Shown: positions 1 through 12,080 of the stretch, in pieces
How positions within the stretch are numbered: position 1 is the stretch's first letter
Layout of the letters: each line of letters opens with the position of its first letter
Source of the DNA: Lepidonotus clava
Taxonomy: Eukaryota; Annelida; Polychaeta; Phyllodocida; Polynoidae
Reading direction: 5' to 3'
Length of the DNA stretch: 64,000 nucleotides
NCBI GenBank assembly: GCA_936440205.1
Contig: OW387136.1
Location: 16,216,788-16,280,787, forward strand
Translations under genes and position numbers: made by a program
Notes under the pieces: model-generated
What the model was told of the DNA's origin: nothing
Databases searched by the model: none
The model's input: the letters and a program-made list of their open reading frames with translations, nothing else

Positions 1-1184
1 ATTTGCAGCGTTACTAATCCGGATAAAATGAAGATAATCAATCCAAATATGTAGTATGTAGATGTCAGCGACGTCCCCTTACTTTACCTAGTGTAGGGCT
101 ATTCCTTCTGCTCAAAAACGCTATTTTCAATGAAGTATTTAGGAAGACAAAAAACCTGCCATTTGTTCAAGTCACGATTGGATGGGAGTTAGCCACCGCC
201 CAGAAGAGAAACAATGGCGGTTCGATGAACCAAGCGGACTGAACAAATACTTCAGAAGGTCGTTTCTCGCTCGAGCACAAGCCCCCTGTTATTTAGCAAC
301 CCCCTGCTCCTATTGCCAATCATAGGGGGCTGCCAAGTGGAATTGAAAAAAGCCAAGTAAATATTGTTTTATCCTATAAATGTGGTGGAAAGGTGGCCGG
401 GGATCTGGACGGCGGCTGGGAGTTAATCCAAACAGTGATTTCTTCTGACGACACGTGCGGCCAACACGTGTAGAAACACCGCCTGGTCCGCCATACGTCC
501 ACGGGTAGGGGGAGAACCGAGCCTCATACAGGCCTTATCACACCTAATACAGAGCTTCTGGTAAAGTTGGACAAGGCAGTTATCGCAGCAAATCAAGATT
601 ACATTTGTAAATAGATATTACCTATGATCGAAACCTGTGTGTACTTCGTCAACACAACCGCTGTGGGGTTCACTTTAAATTAAGTGTATGGTTTTCAACT
701 GGTTCACTAGTGGTACATTCTACTTTAAATATGCACTTATTTGTGCTCATTTCAAATTTATTATGTATCTTTCATAATATAAACTTAGGACCTCAAAACG
801 GATGGCAGGTTTCGAAATTAATCAAAACATAACGGTCCATACTGTATTTTCCATCTCGGCTGGACTAAATACGCGGACATCTATCAAAACAACATGTATT
901 CAATTTAAAGCAAATTTAAATCTAAATTTAAATTCAGAAGGAATACACCGCACAGATAGAGTATATGTTTGGGGGCCGGTGGCTAGTCAAGTCCGTGGTG
1001 TATCCCGGCCACTTGTGATGGCAACTCTCTAGGCATTCTGCCATCCTCCGGTATCTCCCAACTCGGCCCGTTTTTGAGGCGGAGGAATGTGTGGTGTCTC
1101 CAGCACTGTGTCTTCTTCTCCCCTGAAGTCCTGGAGTGGGTAAACCGGCCAACTGGCTGCAAATCAGGCCCTTAGGATGAAAGG
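1..1184. other. Non-coding stretch, no gene recognised
   Basis: No open frame here resembles a known protein and I see no RNA gene. The sequence is of mixed composition and becomes AT-rich around 600-950. The only local structure I can support is the pair of CACGTG boxes listed separately. A short run of TTTAAAT-type repeats lies near 900-935. Confidence 0.6.
452..470. promoter_or_regulatory. Pair of CACGTG E-boxes
   Basis: Two perfect CACGTG hexamers lie at 452-457 and 465-470, 13 bp apart start to start, a little over one helical turn. CACGTG is the palindromic site of bHLH-zip and bHLH-PAS factors (USF, Myc/Max, MITF/TFE, CLOCK/BMAL). The pair is seen directly; a regulatory role is inferred. 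Single CACGTG sites are common by chance, so the spacing is the only argument. Confidence 0.35.
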
Positions 1185-1516
1185 CAGGGTTCCCACTCAC
1201 ATTTTACCATCAAATTCCCGGTGTTTTCCCTGAGTTTTTCCTGCCTTAGTAAGTTTTCTCTGTCATAGTTTTCATGAGTTGTTCTGGTTTAGAACTGTTC
1301 AAGTCTAAAAATGCCATTAAAGATGTGTGAATTTCAGGAAAAAATTAAAACGTCATTCTCTGGGAAGCGCAATCCCCTGAATTTTCGAAATCAGAAAATC
1401 TAGTAATCGGGCAAACAGAATTCCCTGTGTTTTGGTCAAAGTTCCAAATCCTTGTGTTTTCCCCTACAGGGATTTTTCTTTCATTTTCCATGTTTACCTT
1501 TGCAGTGGAGTGGGCC
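1185..1516. mobile_element. hAT-like MITE, CAGGGT family, copy 1 (degraded)
   Basis: This is a short element without coding capacity, starting CAGGGTTCCCACTC and ending near GCAGTGGAGTGGGCCT, so the two ends are imperfect inverted repeats. The interior matches the element at 45070-45383 block by block: a conserved ATCAAATTCCC near the left end, AATGCCATTAAAGATGTGTG versus AATGTCATTAAAGATGTATG in the middle, then GGGCAAACAGAATTCC versus GGGCAATCAGAATTCC and TTTTGGTCAAA near the right. Two homologous copies 44 kb apart establish it as a dispersed repeat. CAGGG-type ends are typical of hAT elements. The right boundary is soft because that end has drifted. Confidence 0.7.
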
Positions 1517-3534
1517 TAAAGGGTTGAACAACTCCGACATTAAAACTGTGTTAGGAGCAATGAAGATACCATGCTTTAACACTGTTTATAAATCAACATG
1601 TCGAACAGCATGTGGCAAGATTTGGTGGATTTTCCTATCTTGTTATTTCTTTTTCTACGATTTTTTTTTTTTTTTTTGTATGTGAGAACAACGTTTAAGA
1701 GGACTTTGTTTAAAGCCCTCCCAAACTGCCTACAGAAAAGTATGTTAAGTAGAAACTTCCCTGTGTAATTTATAAAGACTTTCTACCCACTGGACAACTA
1801 TGTACAATGTGAACTGCTCCTGTATAAGTGAGATCAGCAAATCTTAATCCCGGGGGCAGGGGCTGGAGGATAGCTTACTTACAGAAGAACCTTCTCTCTT
1901 GGGGGGTTCTGTTTTTAGTTTAGACTTTTGCATAGATATATCATACAGACATATTTAAGAAGATTCCATAGAAAGCTATGTTCGAGGAGGACTATTCCCT
2001 GCCCTATGTAAGGTTACAATGGACTTCCCTCCGGCGTGTATCCTAAATTACATAACAAGGAAGCAGGTTGGGAAAGGCTTTATCCCCTGGTCAGTGTCGA
2101 TCACAAATCATTCATCAATCCCCCCCATGCTTCCTGCACTGTGAGAATCTCCGTGGGTTTTTCAGTGCTACTAATAACCGTTATTATTTCGGCAAAGGTC
2201 TACTGAACCTTTCACAGCTCCTATTATCTGGAGCACAGGTCCCATTTTCTGGGGCATTACCTGTGGCCCACGCGGAGAGGAGTCGACAAGGAGGGCGCGC
2301 CGACCCGTGGCCGTAATACCGGGGTGCGCGTCCTCTCAGCCAGCCACTTACTATATCATTTTTCACTTGTGAAATAGTTGACTGTGCCCTCCTTTTGTGT
2401 GGACAGTTTTGGCTGGCCCGGCGGAACGCTTTATCATACAGACGGCTGGGAATGAAATAAACACTCCCAGATAAGTTATGGGTTTTTATTTCAACGTGGC
2501 TGTTATTTTATGAATATAGATACATTTGAGGCTAACCTAAGCAGTGACGATAATGTTTAGACGAATATAATTTCCGCCAGACACAACATACACCTATTAG
2601 TCCTTATTTTTTTCAGGAAGAATCCCAATGGTCAAAAAACATCGTATCTGGTTTAGAGTTCCAGGCATTAAGGGTTATCTACTGGCCGGTAGCCAACACT
2701 TTGTTTCCAAACTGACATGGGGATTGGTACATTAACATACATCAGACTGGGTTTAAACTTTCACATGGCGGAGTGGGTTGAATGTCTAGGCGCTGAAGGA
2801 TTTACTGACCCTGCCGCGGTGGCCGGGAGTGAACGAATTGTCTCTGCTTCATCTGACACACTCCCGGAGGTTACACCCATCACAGGTCACCTTTTTACCT
2901 CAGCTTTATGGTGTAAACACGACCTAAGTTACCCCCCTCGCCATCCGTCTGACGGCCGCTACTCCAGGGCTTTACACTGAGGGGGGTACTCACTCTTTGG
3001 TGGTAGGTTACTGAGGTACCAACTGCAAGACTACAGCCCCGCTGTTTTGTGAATTTCTGTGAAATTCCCAAATGTTTAATTTACAGCCTCGTTTTCTGAG
3101 ATGTCAAGGGACAGCCCCTTGTTTTCACTACAGCTACAGTATTTGGCTCCAGAACAAATGTAATATGTATTGTTCTTCAAAGATTATTAAACAATTGATC
3201 TTATGAATGAATTTGAACAGCCTAAAATGTGCCCTTGATGCTTTCTCCTGACTAAACTAGAGCTATACACCCCTCACAGGAGAGTAAGCCATGACAGCCC
3301 TTCTTAGAATTATCTGGTAAGTGATAGCCCCCTTTTTTTGTGCCTTTGTCACAATTACAACCACAAATCCCAGAGCCCGTTTTTCACTGGGTACCCAAAC
3401 CAAAGTCAAGTACCCCCCCTCCCCCACTCCCCTTCCCCAGGTATTACCCTGGAGAAACAGGGACCTGGAGGGGGAGATATTTATGTCTGTAACGCCCTGA
3501 GTGGAGTAAAAGAAGGTGGCGTTGACGGGCGGGT
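1517..3534. other. Non-coding stretch
   Basis: No recognisable gene. There is a T-run near 1663-1677, and 2240-2340 is locally CpG-rich. The open frames here are short and carry no motif that I recognise. A CTCCAGGG octamer lies at 2962-2969 and its complement CCCTGGAG at 3447-3454 (see findings). Confidence 0.55.
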
Positions 3535-3598
3535 CACGTGGGCAGGTCACGTGGGCAGGTGGTAAACACGTGGGCTTAACTCGTATCAAACCCACGTG
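3535..3598. promoter_or_regulatory. Cluster of four CACGTG E-boxes
   Basis: CACGTG occurs at 3535-3540, 3548-3553, 3567-3572 and 3593-3598. The first two lie in a near-perfect 13-bp tandem repeat, GGTCACGTGGGCA. Three of the four have the extended TCACGTG or CACGTGAC form preferred by MITF/TFE and USF type factors. By chance one CACGTG is expected per about 4 kb, so four in 64 bp is a strong local excess. It may be an enhancer or a promoter of an unseen transcript. The factor cannot be named from sequence alone. Confidence 0.5.
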
Positions 3599-4248
3599 AC
3601 TCGTGAACCCAATCACATACCGACTGAGTAATACGTCAACGGGGACATACATTGTTAACTCATCGACGTGGTTTCTGAACTGAGGTTTGTAGGGGGCAAA
3701 AATAATGTTGTGGTTATTACACATGCCTCGATGTTTTGCAGTTGCTAGTCCAGTGTTGTTGCTAAGTCATCCGAAGAATGCCTTTTCTTTTGCAAAGTAA
3801 TATCAGTAGCAACCACACCCACATAGATGGGGCACTGCATTTGAAGGTTTGTCTGACTTCTAAGCCTGTATTTCATATGCAGCCTCCCGACTTCGCTGCC
3901 AATTTCAGGAAATGGCGAGGGGAATTAAGGATAAATATAGACATGACTGTTATAATATTATTATAACACTAGAACGGTTTTATAATTCTCTTTTGAATAG
4001 TATCTAGGATGTATGGCTTCATTGCATATTCTCATAGAAATGCAGTTGCCAGCATCAGAACCTGTATCTTGTATGTAGAATAGAGGCTTAAAGGAGAACT
4101 GCAAAGGCAGTTTTAATCTTCATATTGTGTTGAATATGTATTGCTTTAGATACATCTGCAAAATCACTGCTAACAAATCATTAATACAGGAGTAATTGAT
4201 GTTTCAAAATTAACTTATACAGTGGCTTCTACTGAGTCACAGTGAGTG
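3599..4248. other. Non-coding stretch
   Basis: AT-rich, apparently single-copy sequence. No gene, repeat or RNA recognised. Confidence 0.5.
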
Positions 4249-4358
4249 TGTGTGACGTCACATAGGCTCTTTCACACCTGTAGGGTAGGCTGATAAGGCT
4301 AGTGCAATGGGTGACTGCACACACAGACACCTGTGAAAGAGAGCCTAGATGACATCAC
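4249..4358. repeat. Imperfect inverted repeat (hairpin, possible MITE remnant)
   Basis: The left arm near 4249-4283 carries TGTGACGTCACATAGGCTCT and the right arm near 4327-4358 carries its near complement (AGAGCCTAGATGACATCACA), with TTTCACA/TGTGAAA continuing the stem after a 2-bp offset. The loop is about 40-50 bp. The left arm contains a perfect CRE octamer, TGACGTCA, which the right arm has as TGACATCA. This shape suits a worn palindromic MITE or a cruciform. No clear target duplication was found. Confidence 0.5.
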
Positions 4359-4385
4359 AGCCCTGTGAGATAATCTGTGAGAGTG

Positions 4386-5291
4386 GATTCACACTGCTAA
4401 GAAAAGCTTATTTATCTTATTATATTATCCCTGTATGCTAGTTTGAGTCTAATTCTGCTTAAAATATACATCAATAAAGAATTGTGTAAAATATTTGGGA
4501 TTTTTATTTTCTCCTTTGCGTGTCACCTTTAAGTTCACTCTCAAGCCAATACTAATGTTAATTTCAATAATATGTAGACTACAATAATCAGATATGGCGG
4601 CCAAGACCTATTTGAACACTGCCATATTCATGTGCGTGTCCAGAGCAGACAAACACCTTGTAAAAACACCAACATAAATCTCATTTCAAGAATCATAAGA
4701 AAAGTATTTCCATTCATCTGTCGCCTAACATGCTACCTACACTCGAACCAAGAATAAATCATGTGGCAATTTTCTTTCAAAAAACAGCCACCAATCTGGG
4801 GTAGGGGACAGAGAAAACGCCATGTCAAGGGGTCAGAGGTCAATCTATTCTTGTTGTGATGTCAGCGTCTCGTTGGTCCACTTAGTCCTCCAATATTCAA
4901 ATATAGAATGGCATATACAAATTCCAAACAGAAGTGAAAATAACTCCAGCTTGTTAAGAAAGGAAAATCTCAAGTAGGTCATTTTTACACTAGCCAGATG
5001 GGATCTCCCAATCCGAAGTGCACAGCGGGATGCAAAGCTCTCAATAACAAAGATATGGAGCGGAGAATTTTTTTCTCTCGGTATGCACCAGCAATCCTTT
5101 AAGGCTGGTCTCGAGAACTGAGCTTGCGAATCGTTACAAAGTAGCCAGACCGTTTTCGTGGATCACTGAGGCTTAGGGAAAAAAATCTTTGATCTTTGAG
5201 TAAGATTGGGTTGGTCTTCTATGATCTGGTTTGCAGCCCCTCCCTCGCCACTTTTTTGCACACATGGTGCCTCCTAGTCTTTCCCCATGTT
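4386..5291. other. Non-coding stretch
   Basis: Nothing recognisable. It is AT-rich and merges on the right into the 12-bp minisatellite. Confidence 0.5.
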
Positions 5292-6219
5292 GCCTGACAC
5301 ACCGCTGAGGCCTGTCACTGAGACACACCGCTGAGGGCTGCCACTGAGGCCCATCGCTGAGGCTCATCCCTGAGGTCTGTCACTGAGGCCCGTCACCGAG
5401 ACCAGGTATTGAGGCATTAATATTAACCCATATTAACCCATGCCCATCACTGAGGCCCGTCACTGAGGCCCGTCACTGAGGCCTGTCACTGGGGCCCGTC
5501 ACTGGGGCCCGTCATTAAGGCCTACCAGTAAGGCCCGTCACTGAGGCCCTTTACAGAGGTCAGGCACTGGAACTTATCGCTGAGGCCTATCATTGAGGCC
5601 TGCTAGTGAAGCCTGTCACTGAAGCCCTTCACTAAGGCCCATCGTTGGGGCCTATCACTGAGGCCCTTTACAGAGGTCAAGCACTGGAACCCATCACAGG
5701 CAAGGCACTGATGTCCACTGATAAGGCCGGTCACTTTAGCCAGTCACTGAGGCCTGCCAATGAGGCTAGTCACTGATGCCCGTTGCTAAGGCTGGTCACT
5801 GAGGCCCATCCCCCGAAGCCCATCACCTAAGCCTACCACTGAGGCCCGTCACTGACACCCATCACTGAGGCCTGCCACTGAGGCCTGCCACTGAGGCCTG
5901 CCACTGGGGCCCATTACTGAGGCCTGTCACTGGGTCCCATCACTGAGGCCTGTCACTGAGGCCCGTCACTGAGGCCCGTCACTGGGGCCTGTCACTGGGG
6001 CCCGTCACTGAGGCCCTTTACAGGGGCCAGGCACTGGAACCTATTACTGAGGCCTGCCAGTGAGGCTAGGCACTGATGTAAACTGCTAAGGCAGGTCATT
6101 GAGGCCCATCACTGAGGCCCTTCCCCCAAGGCCCATCACCTAAGCCTTCCACTGAGGCCCATCACTGAGGCCCATCACTGAGGCCTGTCACTGAGGCCCT
6201 TCACCGTGGCCTGTCACTT
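5292..6219. repeat. 12-bp minisatellite (CACTGAGGCCCGT-like unit)
   Basis: About 930 bp of degenerate tandem repeats built on a 12-bp unit of the form GTCACTGAGGCC, with drifting variants (CATCACTGAGGCC, TGCCACTGAGGCC, CGTCACTGGGGCC). A longer order is superimposed: a distinctive segment CTTTACAGAGGTCA...GCACTGGAAC recurs near 5549, 5666 and 6016, and CCCATCACCTAAGCCT recurs near 5820 and 6132. The array has therefore also grown by duplication of multi-unit blocks. No long open frame covers it, so it is not protein coding. Confidence 0.9.
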
Positions 6220-9200
6220 TCCCATGGGGAGACAACATTAGATTCCCTTTCTGCTGAGTGGGCACTTTCAGTTGACCATGACAGCTATAGTAAAGGAATC
6301 CGGTTTGAAGTGCTTTTTGTGAACAAAATATACATTCTTCCAATGTCAGTACTGCCTCAAGTGGGTTATTCAAATGTAGTATTAACGTTGCTAGAAAAAG
6401 TATTTTTAATTTTTGTCTTCGGTTTAAAAACACTTTATGGAAATACTTGTATAGAGTTACTGCATATCTATATGATTAAATCTACCAAGAATTGCCCTAA
6501 CTTTACAGTCATAACCGGAGTATTTTGACTTAATTGAGAGACCTTCATATTTATTTCTCAGCAATATCCCTATACCCTAAGCCCGTTATTCCCCAGCGGC
6601 AATTTTTCACAGCATGTCGGGGTTTTGAGTAACAGTCCCTTCCCCTGTCGGCTGTAAATAGAGTACTAGACATCTAAAACAAGGCCGTCAGACTACAAAA
6701 AGCCCGTCCCCTGTGTACTGAGAGCTCGCCGTGTGACGCCCTGGTCTTCTCCCATTTGTCCCCAGTAGAGTTGGGACCACTTTTTCTTGGTATTTTTTTT
6801 ATCAATCCATGCTATAGTGGGACCGGGTGTTATTGCATTAACGCGTGGGTCAGATGATGTGTTTATTTCAAAGACGGTGGGGATTCAAAGGGGGGCCGCC
6901 CACTGCTGGCTTCAGTCTATGACACGGTAGGCCTGGTTCACGCCGTGCGAAACGGTCAGATCGACCAACTATACACCTTTTTCAGGAGTCTGCGCAGTGG
7001 ACCCTCCCATCCATAGACGTCTTGTACGCAACAATCTAAGCCAGGTTCCATTGGAACTCATAACCCCAGGAATTGGTTCAATGGTGCACTGCTAGAAGGG
7101 CGCCAGGCTAAGAAAACGGTCTATAGCTGTATTGTTGACTAGAAAATGGCCCAGAAAAAAAGACATAATCTGTACGGAGGAACGTAGCAATGTATTGTAT
7201 TATAAGTCTTGATCAATAAACATATTGGTAAACCCTGACGGTTTGTTGTTTAATGTATAAGAATAGCAGGCCAGTCATGTCTGTTTGTAACACCTAAAGA
7301 TAACCGACTGATGTATCGAACCACCCGTGGGGCTAATGCTGAAATGACTGCATGATAGTACCCCTGTCACGAAACGTTTAAATTGTTAAACTCATGGGTC
7401 ATTTTGATGAAGTGATTTTCAAACCACGGTCTACACAAAACTCAACAACTGGATTCCATATCGCAAGAAACCATTATCCACTGTTGCTTCCCATGATTAT
7501 GTTGATAATCACTACCATGTAATTGTAAACTACCTACTCCTAGTCTTTACAATAATATTATATTATTATATCGTCGTTATATACATTAGCCAAACTGAGT
7601 TAACGTTCTCTATAATTGAAATAAGCAGAGGATATCAGCTTTACAAGCTGAATGGATATCTAGTAAAACCTCAATAAAAACTGAATAATGTTAAAGGTAT
7701 TTAGCATTAAATTCAATAGTAGTGGGTGCGGACCTCTATATATCCAACCCGCCCCTAGATTAAGCTGGTGCGCGGCATGTACATATATTATACGCACCCC
7801 GACGGAGAACAAGCGGCTGTCACCCTGGAGTGGAGAGGGTGGGGGCGTCATAAGTCACGCAGGGTGAGGGGTGTGCAGAGGGCTGTAGCGGGGTAGGGTG
7901 TTCATACCCGACATGTTACTATTGTCCAACCCCGGCATAGTATGTAGTCAGTCAGCCAGCGTCGTCATACCATAGGGAGAGTGGCTTTTGTCAATAAAGT
8001 CACTCAGGTCTGTTTGGTTTATTGTAGCAGGGAGCTCCACCACCAGCCAGCCGACCAGACTTAACCCCATTTTACTGGCCGGGACTGTAAATCGAGTTTG
8101 ACTCCGCTCTGCTACAACCATGCACTTACTTCAAACTTCTCCTCAATGGCTTCTTTTCCTCTTTGGTTTGTATACAGTTGAACTGTTGAATTTTTACAAT
8201 TCTAGAAGTGAGTCAACGGTCCTTGAATACAGCAATGTTTCTTGACAGTCTGCAACTATAAATAGTCTCTGTGTTTGCAATTTAGTTGGATTTTGTCAAC
8301 TTTTGTATGCGTTGCTTTTCATACGCTAGGGGACTACACATTGAATTGTCTTTAACAATCCTATGAGATATCTGGGTATATTATTCTTGATTGCCAATAT
8401 AATGTTCGCACACTAAAATGTTTTTTCATTGGCATATATATGCTCTTTTAAGTTTAAAACACACAATAACAACTTGCCTACATTAATGTAAAACATGACA
8501 GAAATGAATGAAAGACACACTGACAATGCTGTTAAATAAAAAGACTGTCAAATGCAAGAGGGAAAAACATCAAGACAAAGCAACACTGAGCAACACTGTG
8601 TTCAACTAACACTTTTTGGTGCCACAGTACACCATCGTCATGAATATCCGAAACAGAAAAAGTCAGCGATTTATTGAAACGCAAAAAAAAAACACCAAAA
8701 AAAACACCATCCCTCGCATAGCGCTAATACGGCTCGCCCGAGGCTCTATTATTAACCACTGGTGTCAAGTTATCTGCCATTACTTCCTTTTTAGTCTGGA
8801 CCGTTTGCCCTGTGTTTTATTCTATAAGAGAAAAAACACCAATAAAATGTAGTGTCAGTGCAGAAAAAAAGACACCGGTGTCAGTGCATGACAGCCTCCC
8901 ACGTCCGTCCTTTGAGATGTCGGGTGATGACCGTCTTTTGACGGGGCCTGGCCTGTGATTAGAGGCCGTGAAAACGGCCAGGTACATCAGTCACTCTCAT
9001 GGAGCAAGGGGAGGGGGGACCACAAGAGGGGGGCGGGGGACAAAGCGTTATACCCTGGGATATGTGTTACAACTGAAGGTATATCATCTCCATGTACACA
9101 AAGCACTATCGACCCAAACATAATGTGGCCTGAATTTCTTATCTTTACTGCAGCAAACCCTGTACCTGTTGGGTTTGATCCCCTCCTCATAATACGGATA

Positions 9201-9719
9201 TTCGTTACTCCACGATACGGCATGAGAGGCAAAACTGGTTTTTAGGGTTGGACTCCTTGCGGAAGGGCCCTGACAATCACCTAGAAGACATTTATCTAGA
9301 TGATGAATTTCACTTCAGACAGAATGATCATCGAAAAGATTTCCCTTGCCATGATATGATCTTAGCTGTCTCCACTACAGAAGAAATTTCCGTTGCTCTC
9401 TTTTACAAAATACTTTGACAAGTACCCTTCGAACAGCATAGGCAGAACACAGGTCATGATAATTATTATGTGGCGGCGAACTCGTATGATGTTTATTCTT
9501 CTCTTGAAACCAATGTAACAACCCATTCTGTGTGCACTTCTTTACATACAGATTACAAGTTTTATTTTGTATAAATTTTTTTTATAGATTGATGAAATTA
9601 GGTCAACACGAGAACACGACATGAATATAGTTACTAGTATTGCACGCAATTCTCCAAATGATTTTGTATATTTGGTGCCTTATACTGGAGGTAGTAGCTA
9701 GTGGGGAGGAGATAGTTAA
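6220..9719. other. Long non-coding stretch
   Basis: No gene recognised. 7500-7600 is very AT-rich. Around 8640-8890 there are several short AAAACACC and GTGTCAGTGCA repeats, the latter at about 8851 and 8879. 8995-9050 is G-rich. None of the short open frames shows a known motif. Confidence 0.5.
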
Positions 9720-10233
9720 GGCCTGGTAACCTATAGAGACTGAATTCAACTCAACAGTTGAGTTGAGTTGAGTCTCTGAAAGTCTTGATATGTGACATAG
9801 GTTTAAAACTATAGTATTAAGCTTTCTCAAGACTGATCAGTCTGGTTTCAAATCTTGAGATGTTGAAGATTTAAAACTGGATAGTCTTGAGTCCTTTGCA
9901 GTCTTAAGACCCAGTCTTAATATGTGACCGGCCTTAAGACTGAATAGTCTTCAGTCCCAAATAGTTTTAAGGCCCAGTCTCAATATGTGTCATAGCTTAA
10001 GACTCAACTCAACTTTCTTGAGTCCATTATCCAATCAAATGAAGGCAAATAGCCACATCTCTTTTGCCTATGTGTAATTGTGTTTATCTGCTGGAGCAAG
10101 AAGACTTAAGACTATCAAGTCTTTATATGTGACCACAGGTCAGTTTTTCATAAAGACTGGTTAGTTTTCAAACATCCAGTCTCAAATCCTTAAGGCTGTT
10201 GAGTTGAAATGAGTCTCTATATGTGACCAGGCC
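9720..10233. mobile_element. PIF/Harbinger-like MITE with internal sub-repeats
   Basis: A 514-bp element with inverted termini of about 40 bp. The left end reads GGCCTGGTAACCTATAGAGA and the right end, complemented, GGCCTGGTCACATATAGAGA; both arms continue into an ACTCAACAG stem. The flanks are T/A-only (TTAA on the left, TTTAA on the right), consistent with a TWA-type target site; the exact duplication is blurred by one base. Inside, a motif like ATATGTGAC(C) recurs at least five times next to AGTCTTAAGAC-type palindromes, so the interior resembles reiterated copies of the terminus. No transposase is present. PIF/Harbinger is inferred from the 3-bp T/A target and GG-start termini. A piggyBac (TTAA) origin is the alternative. 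Confidence 0.75.
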
Positions 10234-11603
10234 TTTAAGAGGAGGGGGTCGAGGTGAGTGAAGGGTTAAACAGGTTGGCGTGACTGGTGGGAAGGCAGTG
10301 AATTACACACCTGATCGTCACCAACCCCCCTCCCCCCACTCCCGACCGGCACACCTGACGGGAAAAACGCCACTGACAGTAGGTAAAAAACACACCTATC
10401 TGTCTGTCCGAACCCGGGGCGAAGCACTAAATGAATGCTTTTATCGGCAAAAATCGAGATCCGATTTCATAGGTGGGAGCATTTATTAAGTACGGTTCAA
10501 AATTGTTGCCTGTGATGCCCATTTAACTCTTATGTCGTGATGTCAACTGGTATGTTTAACACAGATCTATATCAAACTGTCACAGTTATTTATATATATG
10601 AAAATAATTATGTGACACACACACGTATAATTATATGTGTATATATTCATTCAACATTATGCTGTTGTAATATGATATTATTTTGTACCGTTTCCTGTGC
10701 ACTTTGTATACGTAGAAGAGCATTTCTATAAAAGAATGTAGTTTAATAAACAAATAAAACAAAGACAACAAAATGCATTCCTTTTCGTCACTGCTGAGTG
10801 TTTCTGCTATGATCTATGTTTCATGTGAGAGTAAGAGTAGTTGAGTCGGCATCAGCAATTGCCACCCATACAAACATTATGAATGAGTAAAAATATGAGT
10901 GTTTGCATTGTAGTACGGACTGCCTGATGGATCATCAGGAAGGAGGGGACCAGACCAGGGGATAACAGGGGACGCGGAATTATCACCAATTAATGGGAAT
11001 ACGGCCTGAACCCGTCCACAATGAGGCCTGGCGCCGCTCCGATGCACCCCTAGATACGTCAACCCGGGCAGTGGTGATAGATCAGTGGGAGCCGTCTAAA
11101 CACTGCAGCGTGTTCCGCTGGCCCAGATTACTCCTGATACCAACACGGGCGGGGTTATAGGGGAGCAAGGGGGCTTGGGAAGCGCCAAATGAATCGACAC
11201 TCACGCCCTCCGAGTTGTTATTCCCCATCCATTTACTATGACATCTAAATGGCATATGTATATAAAAAGATAAGCTTAAAATTAACTCTATTCTCTTTAG
11301 TATTATTACACGTGGGTTTTTGTTTGTAGAAACCTCAGTGTTTCCAACTATTTGGTTTTCCCTGTAAAGCTTAGGATTTCAAGATTAGCCAAGTTGATCA
11401 GTTTTATTTGAGTTGTCAATAGTTTAAAGTTGTTCTTTCAACTTACATATTGAGACCTAAGACCTACATGACGGGAATATGTTCACCGAGTGAAATCTGC
11501 GCCTCAGGGTTCGTCAAGTTTATGTAACACAAGGAAATCAATCTAACCTTCTAATGGGGGGAGCACAAAAGCCCTGGGTACGTAATGAGGAGGTCTGAGG
11601 AAT
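10234..11603. other. Non-coding stretch
   Basis: No gene recognised. 10590-10650 contains an AT/ACAC-rich stretch with the hairpin ATATAATTATATG-like core. 10900-11200 is higher in GC but without motifs I can assign. Confidence 0.5.
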
Positions 11604-11743
11604 TGGCCCCCAGGTATGGCGTAACCTACAGGACCAAGTTTCCTTTTTACCAGGGACGAACCCCCAGGTATTAAGTAACGTACAGGGCCAAGTTGCCCTT
11701 TTATTGGGGACGAGCCCCGATATGTTATAACCTACAGACCTGG
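11604..11743. repeat. 54-bp satellite, short block A (about 2.6 units)
   Basis: Units contain TAACCTACAGGGCCAAGTTG, then CCTTTTTAY-GGGACGA and CCCCAGGTAT. The same unit forms the larger block at 13352-13943, in the same orientation. Read on the minus strand the unit is open and gives an 18-residue periodic peptide (NKRATWPC... in the best copies), which follows from 54 being a multiple of three and is not evidence of a protein. Confidence 0.8.
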
Positions 11744-11755
11744 AGGAAAACAAAT

Positions 11756-12080
11756 CCTAGCTATCTGGTAATTACTTGAAATTTCTTGAATATCCAAAAG
11801 AATTCAACCTCTGAAGTCATGGATTAGCTTGAATTTTCATAGACTTTGATAAGAGCTTGGAATTCAAGAAGATCCAAGTTTTTTCAACTTAACAAAAGTA
11901 CCAGCTTCTTGAAATACCTTAGACTTTGAGCTTCTGTGCATCCAAGGAGCATGAATTAGCTTGGACATTACTCTGAGGCAGAATAAATTGTTGTTGGATT
12001 AGGGTGAACTTTCTTGAAATAAGTTTACTTCTATATTTAGCTATGTTTGTGCAAGCTTTTTCAAGCTTTTCCAAGAGTCA
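11756..12080. repeat. TTCAAG/CTTGAA-rich segment, left
   Basis: This segment is dense in CTTGAA, TTCAAG and ATCCAAG words (for example CTTGAAATTTCTTGAATATC near 11773). It ends in CAAGCTTTTTCAAGCTTTTC near 12053. The words resemble those of 13050-13345, and both segments contain TTCAACCTCT next to a 54-bp satellite block. It is probably part of one composite repeat. Confidence 0.5.

Noticed and set aside
3263-3724. Minus-strand open frame of 153 codons
   Set aside because: No domain, signal peptide or splice context that I recognise, and it spans the E-box cluster. Its length is not exceptional for 64 kb of six-frame sequence.
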